This document shows, one piece after another, positions 56,045-64,000 of a stretch of DNA of 64,000 nt. This stretch comes from an uncultured Saprospiraceae bacterium (lineage in GTDB: Bacteria; Bacteroidota; Bacteroidia; Chitinophagales; Saprospiraceae), in contig CALLPN010000019.1 of the NCBI GenBank assembly GCA_938015435.1, positions 1 to 64,000 of the forward strand, in the 5' to 3' direction. Positions within the stretch are counted from its first letter, which is position 1, and every line of letters starts with the position of its first letter. The notes under the pieces were generated by a model. That model was not told the DNA's origin, did not search any database, and saw nothing but the letters and a program-made list of their open reading frames with translations. Position numbers and translations under genes: made by a program.

Positions 56045-57283
56045 TCATCGCAGAAGACTAAACCCTCCAATTGCGCTCTTGTCGGCATTCTGACAAGTAT
56101 AACTTACTTTATATATGTAGTGTCCAGGATTAACAGGCAAACCATTAAATAAGCCATCCCAACCATCATTGATACCACTAGCCACAAATACCCTTGTACC
56201 CCATCTATCGAAGATTTCAAATGACTCAAGTGATTCTAATATAAATGTATTCGAAATACGATAAGTCTCGTTTAATCCATCTCCATTAGGTGTGAAAGCT
56301 GATGGAAGAAGTAAATTTTCACAACTAATGTCATCATCACTAATTACATTGATACGTACAGTATCTGTCTGAGTACAACCATCTATTGCCTGTGTAGATA
56401 ATGTATATGTTGTTGACTCTGCTGGTGTTGCTGTAGTATTAAAAGTATTAGTAGCTGTGAGCCCATCTATAGGCGTCCAACTCAATGAACTTGCACAGTT
56501 ATTTCCTGCTGATAACTCTACACTATTACCTATGAATATGGTAGTATCTCGATTAACTATCTCACCAGGAAATAGATAAATATTATTAGCTTCCAATAGA
56601 GATATTGGTCTATCATATATTTTAAATTCATCGATCACTCCAGTAAACCTTTCTTCGTTTACTGCAAGACAAGGACTATTCGAAATTCCAAAAATGGCAT
56701 TCTTACCAATCGAAAGCCCTTTGGGTGCTACATTCGTACTAATGAATTCATTATCGAGATAAAAAGAATATTCCAAGCCTGACTTCACCCACAAGATATG
56801 ATGCCAACAATTGTCTACATTTAGTTCTGCCCTTGTCTCTATTCTGGCATTTATATTTTCCGTGAGATTCACTATAACCTCATTAGTGTTACTTAAGTAT
56901 CTTATAGTAAAATTACTATCCAAGCTGCACTCCGAAGCAAATGATAATATATCTATGGTGCCCAACACAGGTTCAATTTGGAAATAGAATTCGAGGCTAA
57001 AATTTTGTTCGAACACATCACGTAAGCCATTTGGAAACACGACTCTATCATTAACGCCATCGAAAGACGCACTCTGCCCTAGTAATCCACAACCGCAAGT
57101 TATACCGCCCTGAAGGTCAGCATCAGGCTGCAGTAACACTTCATCCATACCATTACAAGCATCAAAACTGTAATGCACTACTTGTGAACTGGCATATTTA
57201 ACTCCTAGAAAAATCATACTTGATATAATCAAGACTAATCTCACGAGGTACGACTTCTGTCTTATTTTCTGCATTACGTTCAT
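56045..57283 (-). CDS. LamG-like secreted protein with T9SS type B sorting domain
   Basis: 412 residues. Signal peptide ends about residue 34 (KYASSQV). Residues about 35-230 form a concanavalin A-like LamG fold: VHYSFDACNGMDE, QSASFDGVNDRVVFPNG, FSLEFYFQIEP, CWHHILWVKSGLEYSFYLDNEF, RFTGVIDEFKIYDRPIS. A short PKD/Ig-like module follows (GNSVELSAGNNCASSLSWTP, TYTLSTQAIDGC). The C-terminal type B sorting domain reads LLLPSAFTPNGDGLNETYRI, FEIFDRWGTRVF, GWDGLFNGLPVNPGHYIYKV. Exported and probably carbohydrate-binding. Confidence 0.83.
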   Translation of the reverse strand: MNVMQKIRQKSYLVRLVLIISSMIFLGVKYASSQVVHYSFDACNGMDEVLLQPDADLQGGITCGCGLLGQSASFDGVNDRVVFPNGLRDVFEQNFSLEFYFQIEPVLGTIDILSFASECSLDSNFTIRYLSNTNEVIVNLTENINARIETRAELNVDNCWHHILWVKSGLEYSFYLDNEFISTNVAPKGLSIGKNAIFGISNSPCLAVNEERFTGVIDEFKIYDRPISLLEANNIYLFPGEIVNRDTTIFIGNSVELSAGNNCASSLSWTPIDGLTATNTFNTTATPAESTTYTLSTQAIDGCTQTDTVRINVISDDDISCENLLLPSAFTPNGDGLNETYRISNTFILESLESFEIFDRWGTRVFVASGINDGWDGLFNGLPVNPGHYIYKVSYTCQNADKSAIGGFSLLR

Positions 57284-57382
57284 ACTACAAATCTATATTA
57301 ATTATAATGAAGGTATTAATACGTTTTGTTGATTTGGCAGAATCAATTAAATGTATAATGACCTTACAATAATGAATGTTTA

Positions 57383-57688
57383 CTATGAAAACATGCCACC
57401 TAATCCAGCTAATCCTCCTGGAAGTACCTTACTCATCATATCTTGAGAGGCAATGGCTTCTTGTTGCTGGATGGCTTGGGTAATATCGTTGATAGCCACT
57501 ATAAGCATATCTTCTAGCTGCTCTTTATCTTCCATGAGATCCTTATCAATAGAAATATTGAGTATTTCTCTTGCTGCATTAGCTTCTATAGTTATTCCGT
57601 TTTTTGTAATCTCAACTTTTATCTTTTTTAGAGTGGATTGCATCTCTTCCTGCTGAGATTGCATATTCTTCATCATATCTCCGAACAT
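57383..57688 (-). CDS. ybaB: YbaB/EbfC nucleoid-associated protein
   Basis: 101 residues. N-terminal coiled coil with Gln/Met/Glu (MKNMQSQQEEMQSTLKKIKV), then KNGITIEANAAREILNISIDKDLMEDKEQLEDMLIVAINDITQAIQ, the family core; the C terminus is Gly/Met-rich (LPGGLAGLGGMF). Binds DNA as a dimer. Not next to dnaX or recR here. Confidence 0.9.
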   Translation of the reverse strand: MFGDMMKNMQSQQEEMQSTLKKIKVEITKNGITIEANAAREILNISIDKDLMEDKEQLEDMLIVAINDITQAIQQQEAIASQDMMSKVLPGGLAGLGGMFS

Positions 57689-57814
57689 AGTACTATCACG
57701 TTTAAGTTAAAAAACAAAAATAGACGTCTTTAGGGACAAATACTAAACACATGATAGAAGAATAACACTTTCCTTACATATCAACTAAATATATACGTTA
57801 AATTCATATTTGTC

Positions 57815-57846
57815 TTGCTAATTAAGATTAAACCTTTATACCTTTG
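57815..57846 (+). promoter_or_regulatory. Promoter TTG-N21-TACCTTTG
   Basis: TTG (57815-57817), 21 nt, TACCTTTG (57839-57846). Predicted start near 57853, about 38 nt before the ATG at 57891. Confidence 0.7.
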
Positions 57847-57890
57847 ATGGATACTACTAATTATTTGAACAAACAACAATATCTAGGTTT

Positions 57891-59093
57891 ATGAAAAAAA
57901 TTATTTACTTGACTTCAATAATATTAAGCTTGTCGATTTCATTGAATGCTCAGAATACAGAAGCTGGTTCTATTGCTTTCACTGCTTTCAATGGAGATGA
58001 TCCAGATGTGCTAGCATTTGTCGTTCTGAAAGAAATACCTGCAAACATATCTATTTTCTTTAATGAAAATGAATGGCAAGGATCGGCTTTCAATAACAGT
58101 AATGAAGGAATCCTTGAATGGAGTAATTCAAGTATTACGGCGCCAGGTACAGTAGTTATTTTAACTAGTGGAACCACAGCTAGTGTTGGTTCTGTATCAG
58201 TAGCAACTGGAAGTTTTAATCTAGGAGGCTCAAACGAAGCAGTATTTGCTTACACAGGAACTTCTGCATCACCAACTTTCTTTTTGGCCGCTGTTTCTAA
58301 TGAAGCTTATAGCCTTACGGTTGGTTCATTAGCGGGAACAGGATTAGTTGAAGGAGAAACCGCTGTAAATTTTGATGGTGATGAGGATATTGGGGTTTTA
58401 GACTTATCTATAGATTGTACAGGAGATACAAGAATAGAGTGCGCAACTAAATTTAATACGGCGTCTAACTGGATCACTCAAGATGGGTCTGGAAATCAAA
58501 GTACCGATGGAGTAGCACCTGATGTACCAGGAAGTATAATCGGTTCACATACTATACCTACTACTTTTGGAATCCTTCCAGTTGAACTTACAAAATTCGC
58601 TGCGTCTAAAGACTTGAGCCATGTAAATCTAGAATGGCAAACAGCCACTGAAATCAATAACGAAAGATTCGAAATCGAAAGATCTTCTGACGCTGGAAGA
58701 TTTGAAAACATTGGTTCAGTAAAAGGAGAAGGAAACAGTTCAAGACTTCAAGATTACTCTTTTGTAGATGCAATGCCTTTAAATGGTATCAACTATTATA
58801 GATTAAAGCAAATAGATATTGATGGTGCTTTTGCATACTCTGATGTAGTATCAGTGAAAATGAACAGAGCTAACATTCGTATAACACCTACTTCTACATT
58901 TGACTTTGTTACTGTAAACACTGGAGCTCAATCATCACTCGTCCTTAGAAATATAAACGGACAAGTAATGGATAGTCAATCAGACTCTGAAGGAAACTTC
59001 ACTATAGAAATGGCGAACTATGCTCAAGGAATTTACTTCTTGACTATAGATGTCAATGGATCTATTCAAACTAAAAAAGTAGTGAGGTTATAA
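57891..59093 (+). CDS. Secreted protein with T9SS type A sorting domain
   Basis: 400 residues. Signal peptide ends about residue 20 (SLNAQN). Residues 22-210 form a beta-rich domain (GSIAFTAFNGDDPDVLAFVVLKEIPANISIFFNENEW, GILEWSNSSITAPGTVVILTSG, ASNWITQDGSGNQSTDGVAPDVPG) reminiscent of lamin-tail-like domains seen with secreted nucleases, but no catalytic domain is present. Then VELTKFAASKDLSHVNLEWQTATEINNERFEIERS and a type A sorting domain (about 325-400, ending GIYFLTIDVNGSIQTKKVVRL). It has its own promoter and a strong terminator, so it is monocistronic. Confidence 0.82.
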   Translation: MKKIIYLTSIILSLSISLNAQNTEAGSIAFTAFNGDDPDVLAFVVLKEIPANISIFFNENEWQGSAFNNSNEGILEWSNSSITAPGTVVILTSGTTASVGSVSVATGSFNLGGSNEAVFAYTGTSASPTFFLAAVSNEAYSLTVGSLAGTGLVEGETAVNFDGDEDIGVLDLSIDCTGDTRIECATKFNTASNWITQDGSGNQSTDGVAPDVPGSIIGSHTIPTTFGILPVELTKFAASKDLSHVNLEWQTATEINNERFEIERSSDAGRFENIGSVKGEGNSSRLQDYSFVDAMPLNGINYYRLKQIDIDGAFAYSDVVSVKMNRANIRITPTSTFDFVTVNTGAQSSLVLRNINGQVMDSQSDSEGNFTIEMANYAQGIYFLTIDVNGSIQTKKVVRL

Positions 59094-59117
59094 TCTCACA
59101 TTTAATTAAAATATAGA

Positions 59118-59149
59118 AGCAGCTCTTGTATACAAGGGCTGCTTTTTTT
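59118..59149 (+). terminator. Intrinsic terminator after T9SS protein
   Basis: 13-bp self-complementary arms (AGCAGCTCTTGTA / TACAAGGGCTGCT, one G-T pair) followed by T7. Confidence 0.9.
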
Positions 59150-59245
59150 ATACACTTCTATGGACCAACTTTTGAAAATTTGATTTTCAAAATCTTACCA
59201 ATATTAATGTTATTAAAGAGGCTTTCAAGATTTAGATGAATTACA

Positions 59246-59280
59246 AAAAAAGTGGGCAAGCTGGTTAAGCTTGCCCTTTT
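59246..59280. terminator. Bidirectional terminator
   Basis: Perfect 8-bp stem GGGCAAGC / GCTTGCCC with a 7-nt loop. T4 follows on the plus strand, and T7 after two bases on the minus strand. It could end ftsK transcription on the minus strand and back up the previous terminator. Confidence 0.7.
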
Positions 59281-59544
59281 CATTATCAGGTTCGAGAGCC
59301 ACGTTATGCTCTACTGAGAATTTTGTCGATTTACTGTTCCTGAATGTTAGGTGGATATCGTAAGTGCTTAGGACCGGTTCAGAGTCTGTTGGCAGTAAGA
59401 TGATTCAAGTTTGAGATTTTTGGGAAATGTCATACTCTTCTTCATTTTACATACTAGGTTTCCACCCCTTTTATGGTTAACTGTGTGTTGTTTCTTTTAA
59501 ATTAAATGTGTGTGTGTTTTGAATTTTCGGATAACTGATTGCTA

Positions 59545-62118
59545 TCACTGCTTACTTTTCTCTGTCCACCAATGATCAAATTCTTCTACTGAAAAGAATA
59601 AAACATCTCTTGGCTTCGAGCCTTTTCCTGGGCCAACGATGCCCATCTGCTCCATTTGATCCATAATACGTCCTGCACGGTTGTACCCTAGTTGAAGCTT
59701 ACGTTGTATACTTGATGTAGATCCATGTTGGCTACCGATGATCAACATCGCGGCGTCTTTGAACATACTGTCTAAATCTGAAAATTTGAGGCTAGATCCA
59801 TCTTTACTTAGATCTTCTTCACCAACAAACTCCGGTAAGTGGAATGGTTCAGCATATCCTTGTTGATCAGCGATATGGTCTATCACTCTCTCAACTTCTG
59901 GAGTATCCACAAATGCACATTGCAGTCTTACTATATTACTACCAATATTAAGTAACATATCACCTTTTCCTATTAGCTGATCTGCACCACCCGCATCTAG
60001 TATCGTACGGCTATCGATCTTACTCGTCACCTTGAATGCCAATCTAGCTGGGAAATTAGCTTTTATCATACCAGTAATAATATTTACAGATGGTCTCTGT
60101 GTCGCTATGATTAAGTGAATTCCAATCGCTCTGGCTAACTGCGCTAATCTTGCAATCGGTAACTCTACTTCTTTTCCTGCAGTCATAATTAGATCTGCAA
60201 ATTCATCTATTACTAATACAATGTATGGCAAAAACTTGTGCCCGTCATTTGGATTTAGTCTACGTGCGCAAAACTTATCATTGTATTCTTTTAAGTTACG
60301 TGCTCTAGCTTTCTTAAGTAAATCATACCTCGCATCCATCTCCATACATAGAGAGTTTAGCGTGTGGATTGCCTTAGTTGTATCTGTTACTATTGGTTCA
60401 TCTTGATCTGGCAAAAAAGCTAAGAAATGCTTATTCAAACTAGCATAAGGAAACAACTCTACTTTCTTAGGATCAATTAACACTAGCTTCACTTGAGAAG
60501 GGTGCTTCTTGTATAATAGAGACATTAATATCGTATTGATACCTACCGACTTACCTTGACCAGTGGCTCCGGCTACAAGAAGGTGAGGCATCTTTGCCAA
60601 ATCAGCAACGAATACTTCATTTGATATTGTCTTACCAAGAGCAATTGGCAATGCCATCTTACTTGCTTGGAATTTATCTGTAGTTACTACCTCATGGAAG
60701 CTTACTATCTGCGGTTTCTTGTTAGGTACCTCTATACCGATTGTTCCCTTTCCTGGAATCGGTGCTATAATACGTATTCCTAGCGCTGCTAGAGATAATG
60801 CTATATCATCTTCAAGGTTTTTTATCTTACTAATCTTCACACCTGGTGCAGGTACTATTTCATATAATGTCACCGTAGGTCCGATCGTCGCACGAATCTT
60901 TGTGATTTCGATCTTGTAGTTCAGTAATGTCTCTATAATCTGATCCTTATTCGATTCTAACTCTGCTCTATCTATCTCTACTTTTCTATCGGCATACTCT
61001 TCTAAGAATTCAATCTTAGGTGGTACATAATTCGATAAATCTAATTTCTCATCATAAGGTTGACTTGTATCTTCGTCCTTGTTGACTTCCAGTTTATCAG
61101 CTGCTCCAGATTCTACTGCTTTTCGCTCCATCGGGTCACCCACCTCAACTTCATCAAAACCTAATGAAGGCTTAGCCTTGGGTTCTTCCGGTACTTCCGC
61201 TACTTCCATCTCTAATGCTGATGGATCATACTTCGGTTTACGTTTTCGTTTATTAGCAGATGGTTCAGGCAGCTCAAAATCTAAAGCAGATCCTGGTGCT
61301 TCCTGTCCATCAGTACTAATAGTGGTTTTTGGAATGGCTCCATTTTGGGCCTCGTCCTCTTGGGAAGGACGTAACGCAGTGTAACTCTTTGAGTCTTCTT
61401 TTGAAGAAGTAGCAGAAGCGGTCGACCTTGCTACTTTCTCTTCGGACTCTTCAGAAACTAAACTACTAAGGAATCGGTTAATTTTATCTGTAAAAGGTAT
61501 GGTATCAAGGTTAATCCTCTCTCCTCCTGGGATCATTGCTTGTATTTGACTCATCTGCGGATTAAACTGCCAGATGATAAAGCCTACAAGGCTAAATAAT
61601 AATAAGAAAAATAAACCTACTGAACCGACAAAATTAATCAGCCATAGGCATGTACTTTCACCAAATGCCCCACCCCATGTGAAGTCACTTCCTCTGAACA
61701 AAAATTCTAACAATAATGAAAGGAACGCTATCCAAAGAAGGGCATCTTTTGATTTGTAGAAAAAAGATTGTAAAGGTCTTTTCTTTATAAGATCCGTACC
61801 TAGCTTAAACAATAAGAATACAAATGCAATAGATGGTAAACCAAAGCCCCAATAAAAGAATGCATTGGAAACAAAAGCGCCTAGTCGTCCTAACCAGTTG
61901 GATACAGTAAGATCACTCTGCATCATTATCTCCCAGCTAAACTGTAATACTTTATCTTGATCAGTCTTCCAGGTAGTCATATAAGATATGAATGCTACCG
62001 CAAGATAGATCGCTAACATGTAGCATACTATACCAGCAATTTTGCGCAGTCTGTCATCTTGCGCCTTGCCTTTTTTTACCTTCCTTGTTTTTTTCTTAGT
62101 TGTAGATCTTACAGCCAT
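59545..62118 (-). CDS. ftsK: DNA translocase FtsK/SpoIIIE
   Basis: 857 residues from the ATG at 62118 (MAVRSTTKKKTRKV); an upstream in-frame ATG at 62223 would add 35 residues unlike the family start. Four N-terminal membrane helices (about 25-190), then an acidic/Lys-rich linker (about 235-375), then the motor: alpha/beta domains with Walker A GATGQGKSVGINT, Walker B VLVIDEFADLI, and ATQRPSVNIITGMIKANFPAR. The C-terminal winged-helix gamma domain (about 795-845) has SSIQRKLQLGYNRAGRIMDQME, which reads KOPS-type orienting sequences. Segregates chromosome termini at the septum. Confidence 0.96.
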   Translation of the reverse strand: MAVRSTTKKKTRKVKKGKAQDDRLRKIAGIVCYMLAIYLAVAFISYMTTWKTDQDKVLQFSWEIMMQSDLTVSNWLGRLGAFVSNAFFYWGFGLPSIAFVFLLFKLGTDLIKKRPLQSFFYKSKDALLWIAFLSLLLEFLFRGSDFTWGGAFGESTCLWLINFVGSVGLFFLLLFSLVGFIIWQFNPQMSQIQAMIPGGERINLDTIPFTDKINRFLSSLVSEESEEKVARSTASATSSKEDSKSYTALRPSQEDEAQNGAIPKTTISTDGQEAPGSALDFELPEPSANKRKRKPKYDPSALEMEVAEVPEEPKAKPSLGFDEVEVGDPMERKAVESGAADKLEVNKDEDTSQPYDEKLDLSNYVPPKIEFLEEYADRKVEIDRAELESNKDQIIETLLNYKIEITKIRATIGPTVTLYEIVPAPGVKISKIKNLEDDIALSLAALGIRIIAPIPGKGTIGIEVPNKKPQIVSFHEVVTTDKFQASKMALPIALGKTISNEVFVADLAKMPHLLVAGATGQGKSVGINTILMSLLYKKHPSQVKLVLIDPKKVELFPYASLNKHFLAFLPDQDEPIVTDTTKAIHTLNSLCMEMDARYDLLKKARARNLKEYNDKFCARRLNPNDGHKFLPYIVLVIDEFADLIMTAGKEVELPIARLAQLARAIGIHLIIATQRPSVNIITGMIKANFPARLAFKVTSKIDSRTILDAGGADQLIGKGDMLLNIGSNIVRLQCAFVDTPEVERVIDHIADQQGYAEPFHLPEFVGEEDLSKDGSSLKFSDLDSMFKDAAMLIIGSQHGSTSSIQRKLQLGYNRAGRIMDQMEQMGIVGPGKGSKPRDVLFFSVEEFDHWWTEKSKQ

Positions 62119-62353
62119 ATTCCTATATTTCGTTGGGATTACGAATTTTCCATTTCTTAAAAAACTTAACCCACTTCTATCAAATAGAAAAGAGTCTTCC
62201 TTTGTGTAAGGGGAACGTATCAATAGTTAAATCGATACTTCGAGTTTTTTTAATCTGCGAGAACTAAATAAAGGTCTTCTTGGGAAAGATATTCATTCAT
62301 ACGTTCTCTTCTTCTATTGCTGCTTTGGGAATGTAAACATAGGGATAATTATT

Positions 62354-62379
62354 ACATATTACGTAAATACGCAATATGT
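62354..62379. repeat. Inverted repeat ACATATT-N12-AATATGT, copy B
   Basis: Outer arms ACATATT and AATATGT are perfect; the inner part reads ACATATTAC-N8-GCAATATGT, one base different from copy A at 4533. It lies about 240 bp upstream of the ftsK start. Confidence 0.6.
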
Positions 62380-62895
62380 TTTTGCATTGCTAATCAGGTA
62401 GTTACATACAAATAAGATTATTTTAATGTATAAAGGCATTGATAGCGTGAGGATTGTACAAAAAACAAACGAACAGATTAAAATAAAAATATCTGTTATT
62501 TTTTTTGAACCTTTTATATACTCCAATTATCGGACCAAGATGCCATTTAATACTAATCTGAGTGTGTCCTTTTTGATTAATCATCCCCTTCTATAACTCA
62601 AACCCTTATAGCTACTGCAATTCAGTTATTATAAATTTCACTTTATTATTCAAATTCAATCTGGGGCTATTACAGAATGAAATTTAACACTTCGATTGAT
62701 ACTACATTAGAAATTTCTTTGACCTTCATGGTCTTGCTAAGAGCGATGCTCTAAATTTTGATAAATACTGAAATAAACTCGTTTTAACTTATGACTAGAA
62801 TTCGATTTTATATCAAATGACTGAATTTGGTTCAGGAATGAATCCGACCAACCCAATTCGAATCAAGATAGATTCCAAACCTAATAATCTTATAA

Positions 62896-62930
62896 ATAGA
62901 AAAGAGCTTGAAGATTAAATCTCCAAGCTC
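62896..62930 (-). terminator. Intrinsic terminator after mscS
   Basis: On the minus strand an 11-bp stem (GAGCTTGGAGA / TCTTCAAGCTC, one G-T pair) with a 5-nt loop is followed by TTTTCTATTT. Confidence 0.8.
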
Positions 62931-62968
62931 CTTCCTATTTACTCATTCGGATTTAATAAATCCTAGAG

Positions 62969-63787
62969 CTAATTCTGATTCGTTACATTTAAATCCATAG
63001 TAGGATATGGTATTCCTATTCCTTGCTCATCGAAAGCCTTTTTTACGTGCTCTTGCATATAGAACATGACGTCCCAGTAATGCTCACTTTTACAAAACGG
63101 GCGAGTCGCGAGATCTACTGAGCTATCACCAAGATTAGCTACTACAACTCCCTGTGCAGGTTCGCTTAATATATACGGACAATCCTTACCTACATTAAGA
63201 ATTACTTCTCTTGCTTTATCAATCTTGTCACTATACCCTATTCCAAATGTAAGTTCTACACCTACTGTTCCTTGACCAGATATATTAGTTATGGTATTAC
63301 CCGTAACATTGCTATTAGAAACAAAGATCTTCTTGTTATCTAAGGTTGCAAGTTCCGTATTAAATGCGCTAATAGCATTTACAGATCCAATACTTCCTCC
63401 TCCAATCTCAACTAAGTCACCTACTTTAAACGGCTTAAATATCATTAACATCACTCCTGAAGCGATCTGACCTAAACTACCGTTGAGTGCCATACCGACG
63501 CCTATCATTAGGCCTCCTAATATGGCTAAAAATGAAGTTGTATCAACACCAAACTTGGTTGCCACTGATAAGAGCAGCATTACTTTCAGACCTGCACTGA
63601 TAATAGATGATAAGAATTTGGATAAGGATAGATCCATTCCGTTTTTCATCAAACTCTTATCTAATACTTTCATTAGTTTTTTGATGATCCAAAAACCAAT
63701 AATTAAGGTCAGTATTGCCATTAATGCTTTTGGTGCGTATTCGATAGCCATCTGAATGCCTTTATTCGTTATTTCGTTAATATCCAT
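62969..63787 (-). CDS. Small-conductance mechanosensitive channel (MscS family)
   Basis: 272 residues. Opens under membrane tension to release solutes on osmotic downshock. Three hydrophobic segments; the third lines the pore: LGGLMIGVGMALNGSLGQIASGVMLMIFKPFKVGDLVEIGG. The cytoplasmic beta domain has VNAISAFNTELATLDNKKIFVSNSNVTGNTITNIS, and the C-terminal alpha/beta domain ends with GIGIPYPTMDLNV. Standard short MscS architecture. Monocistronic with its own terminator. Confidence 0.95.
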   Translation of the reverse strand: MDINEITNKGIQMAIEYAPKALMAILTLIIGFWIIKKLMKVLDKSLMKNGMDLSLSKFLSSIISAGLKVMLLLSVATKFGVDTTSFLAILGGLMIGVGMALNGSLGQIASGVMLMIFKPFKVGDLVEIGGGSIGSVNAISAFNTELATLDNKKIFVSNSNVTGNTITNISGQGTVGVELTFGIGYSDKIDKAREVILNVGKDCPYILSEPAQGVVVANLGDSSVDLATRPFCKSEHYWDVMFYMQEHVKKAFDEQGIGIPYPTMDLNVTNQN

Positions 63788-63888
63788 ATTGTTATTCTAC
63801 TTATTATGTGTTGAAAAATTATGTGTTGAAAAATTGTGAATGCGAACATTGGTTTAAAAGAATCCAATTGGTCCACATAAATGATTAA

Positions 63889-63896
63889 CAAAGATA
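63889..63896 (-). promoter_or_regulatory. Candidate -7 box (TATCTTTG) for mscS
   Basis: Matches TAnnTTTG on the minus strand; predicted start about 95 nt before the mscS ATG. No TTG at -33. Confidence 0.4.
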
Positions 63897-63925
63897 CATT
63901 CCTAAACTTAGGGCTGTACTTTAAT

Positions 63926-63962
63926 AAAAAAGACCCTTTTAACATTCGTCAAAAGAGTCCTT
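63926..63962 (-). terminator. Intrinsic terminator of a gene beyond the right edge
   Basis: On the minus strand a 12-bp stem (AAGGACTCTTTT / AAAAGGGTCTTT with two G-T pairs), 10-nt loop, then a T run. It should end a minus-strand gene entering from the right. A frame reading SAEN then TAA (63985-63999) could be that gene's last codons, but this cannot be confirmed. Confidence 0.65.
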
Positions 63963-64000
63963 ATGATTGCTTTTATTTTCGATATTAATTTTCCGCTGAT

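Larger units (their letters stand above)
59094..59544. other. Convergent intergenic region with two terminators
   Basis: 451 bp. Holds the terminators at 59118-59149 and 59250-59280; the remaining 260 bp (to the ftsK stop) has no recognisable gene. A GTGTGTGTGT run lies near 59508. Confidence 0.5.
62119..62968. other. Intergenic region upstream of ftsK
   Basis: About 850 bp. Contains the inverted repeat at 62354-62379 and the mscS terminator at 62896-62930. No coding frame or exact promoter box for ftsK is evident. Confidence 0.45.

Noticed and set aside
57288..57295. TAGATTTG on the minus strand as promoter for the LamG-like gene
   Set aside because: It lies 5 bp from the start codon, so the transcript would begin inside the gene.
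59281..59310. GGTTCGA resembling a tRNA T-loop
   Set aside because: No complementary T-stem, acceptor stem or anticodon arm can be built around it.
59500..59520. GT-dinucleotide run as a phase-variable tract
   Set aside because: Only about five units in a non-coding gap downstream of genes, with no promoter nearby.
62119..62223. N-terminal extension of FtsK from an upstream ATG
   Set aside because: The extra residues lack family similarity; the ATG at 62118 gives a typical basic N terminus before the first membrane helix.

Overview
The window is chromosomal DNA from a member of the Bacteroidota. The evidence is an AT-rich base composition, start codons without Shine-Dalgarno sequences, promoters of the type TTG-N19-21-TAnnTTTG, many secreted proteins with type IX secretion (T9SS) C-terminal sorting domains of types A and B, SprB/PKD-like repeat proteins, ribosomal protein L31 type B, and families common in this phylum (DUF1800/DUF1501, DUF4105, alternative GlmU). 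The order cannot be fixed from the sequence; a marine Saprospira-like lineage is only a guess. I see no rRNA, tRNA, CRISPR array, insertion sequence or prophage.

Layout. 1-3720: 5' part of a giant secreted repeat protein (minus strand), running off the window and preceded by a long non-coding leader. 4.9-18.2 kb: a membrane-anchored hydrolase, a SerA-like dehydrogenase, an operon of DUF1800, DUF1501 and a discoidin-like T9SS protein, a PqiA-like membrane protein, a secreted CXXCH protein, an SH3 protein, a thioredoxin-SPOR fusion and a pair of small membrane paralogues. 18.3-29.3 kb: housekeeping and conserved genes (DEAD-box helicase, CvfB, sugar-phosphate isomerase, YraN, L31, GlmU-like, methyltransferases, MobA-like, lipoproteins). 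29.3-36.1 kb: a complete trpEGDCFBA operon. 36.2-48.2 kb: tdk, rhomboid protease, EF-hand protein, DUF4105, hemolysin III, T9SS protein, MsbA-like ABC exporter and the fabH-efp-accB-accC fatty-acid/translation cluster. 48.7-63.8 kb: a second thioredoxin-SPOR fusion, hutI, a 1263-residue type-B T9SS protein, DUF1573 lipoprotein, a LamG-like type-B protein, ybaB, a type-A T9SS protein, ftsK and mscS.

The clearest regulatory system is the trp control region. A promoter (TTG-N20-TACGTTTG) is followed by an 18-codon leader peptide with three consecutive Trp codons. A perfect 15-bp-stem intrinsic terminator then ends about 20 nt before trpE. This is the architecture of classical ribosome-mediated transcription attenuation. 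A second signal not explained by genes is a 26-bp inverted repeat (ACATATT-N12-AATATGT) found in three separate intergenic regions. Other unexplained structure includes a 65-bp tandem repeat between trpG and trpD, a 56-bp direct repeat before rpmE, a duplicated gene-start remnant at 28.7 kb, and 216-bp near-identical coding repeats at the left edge.
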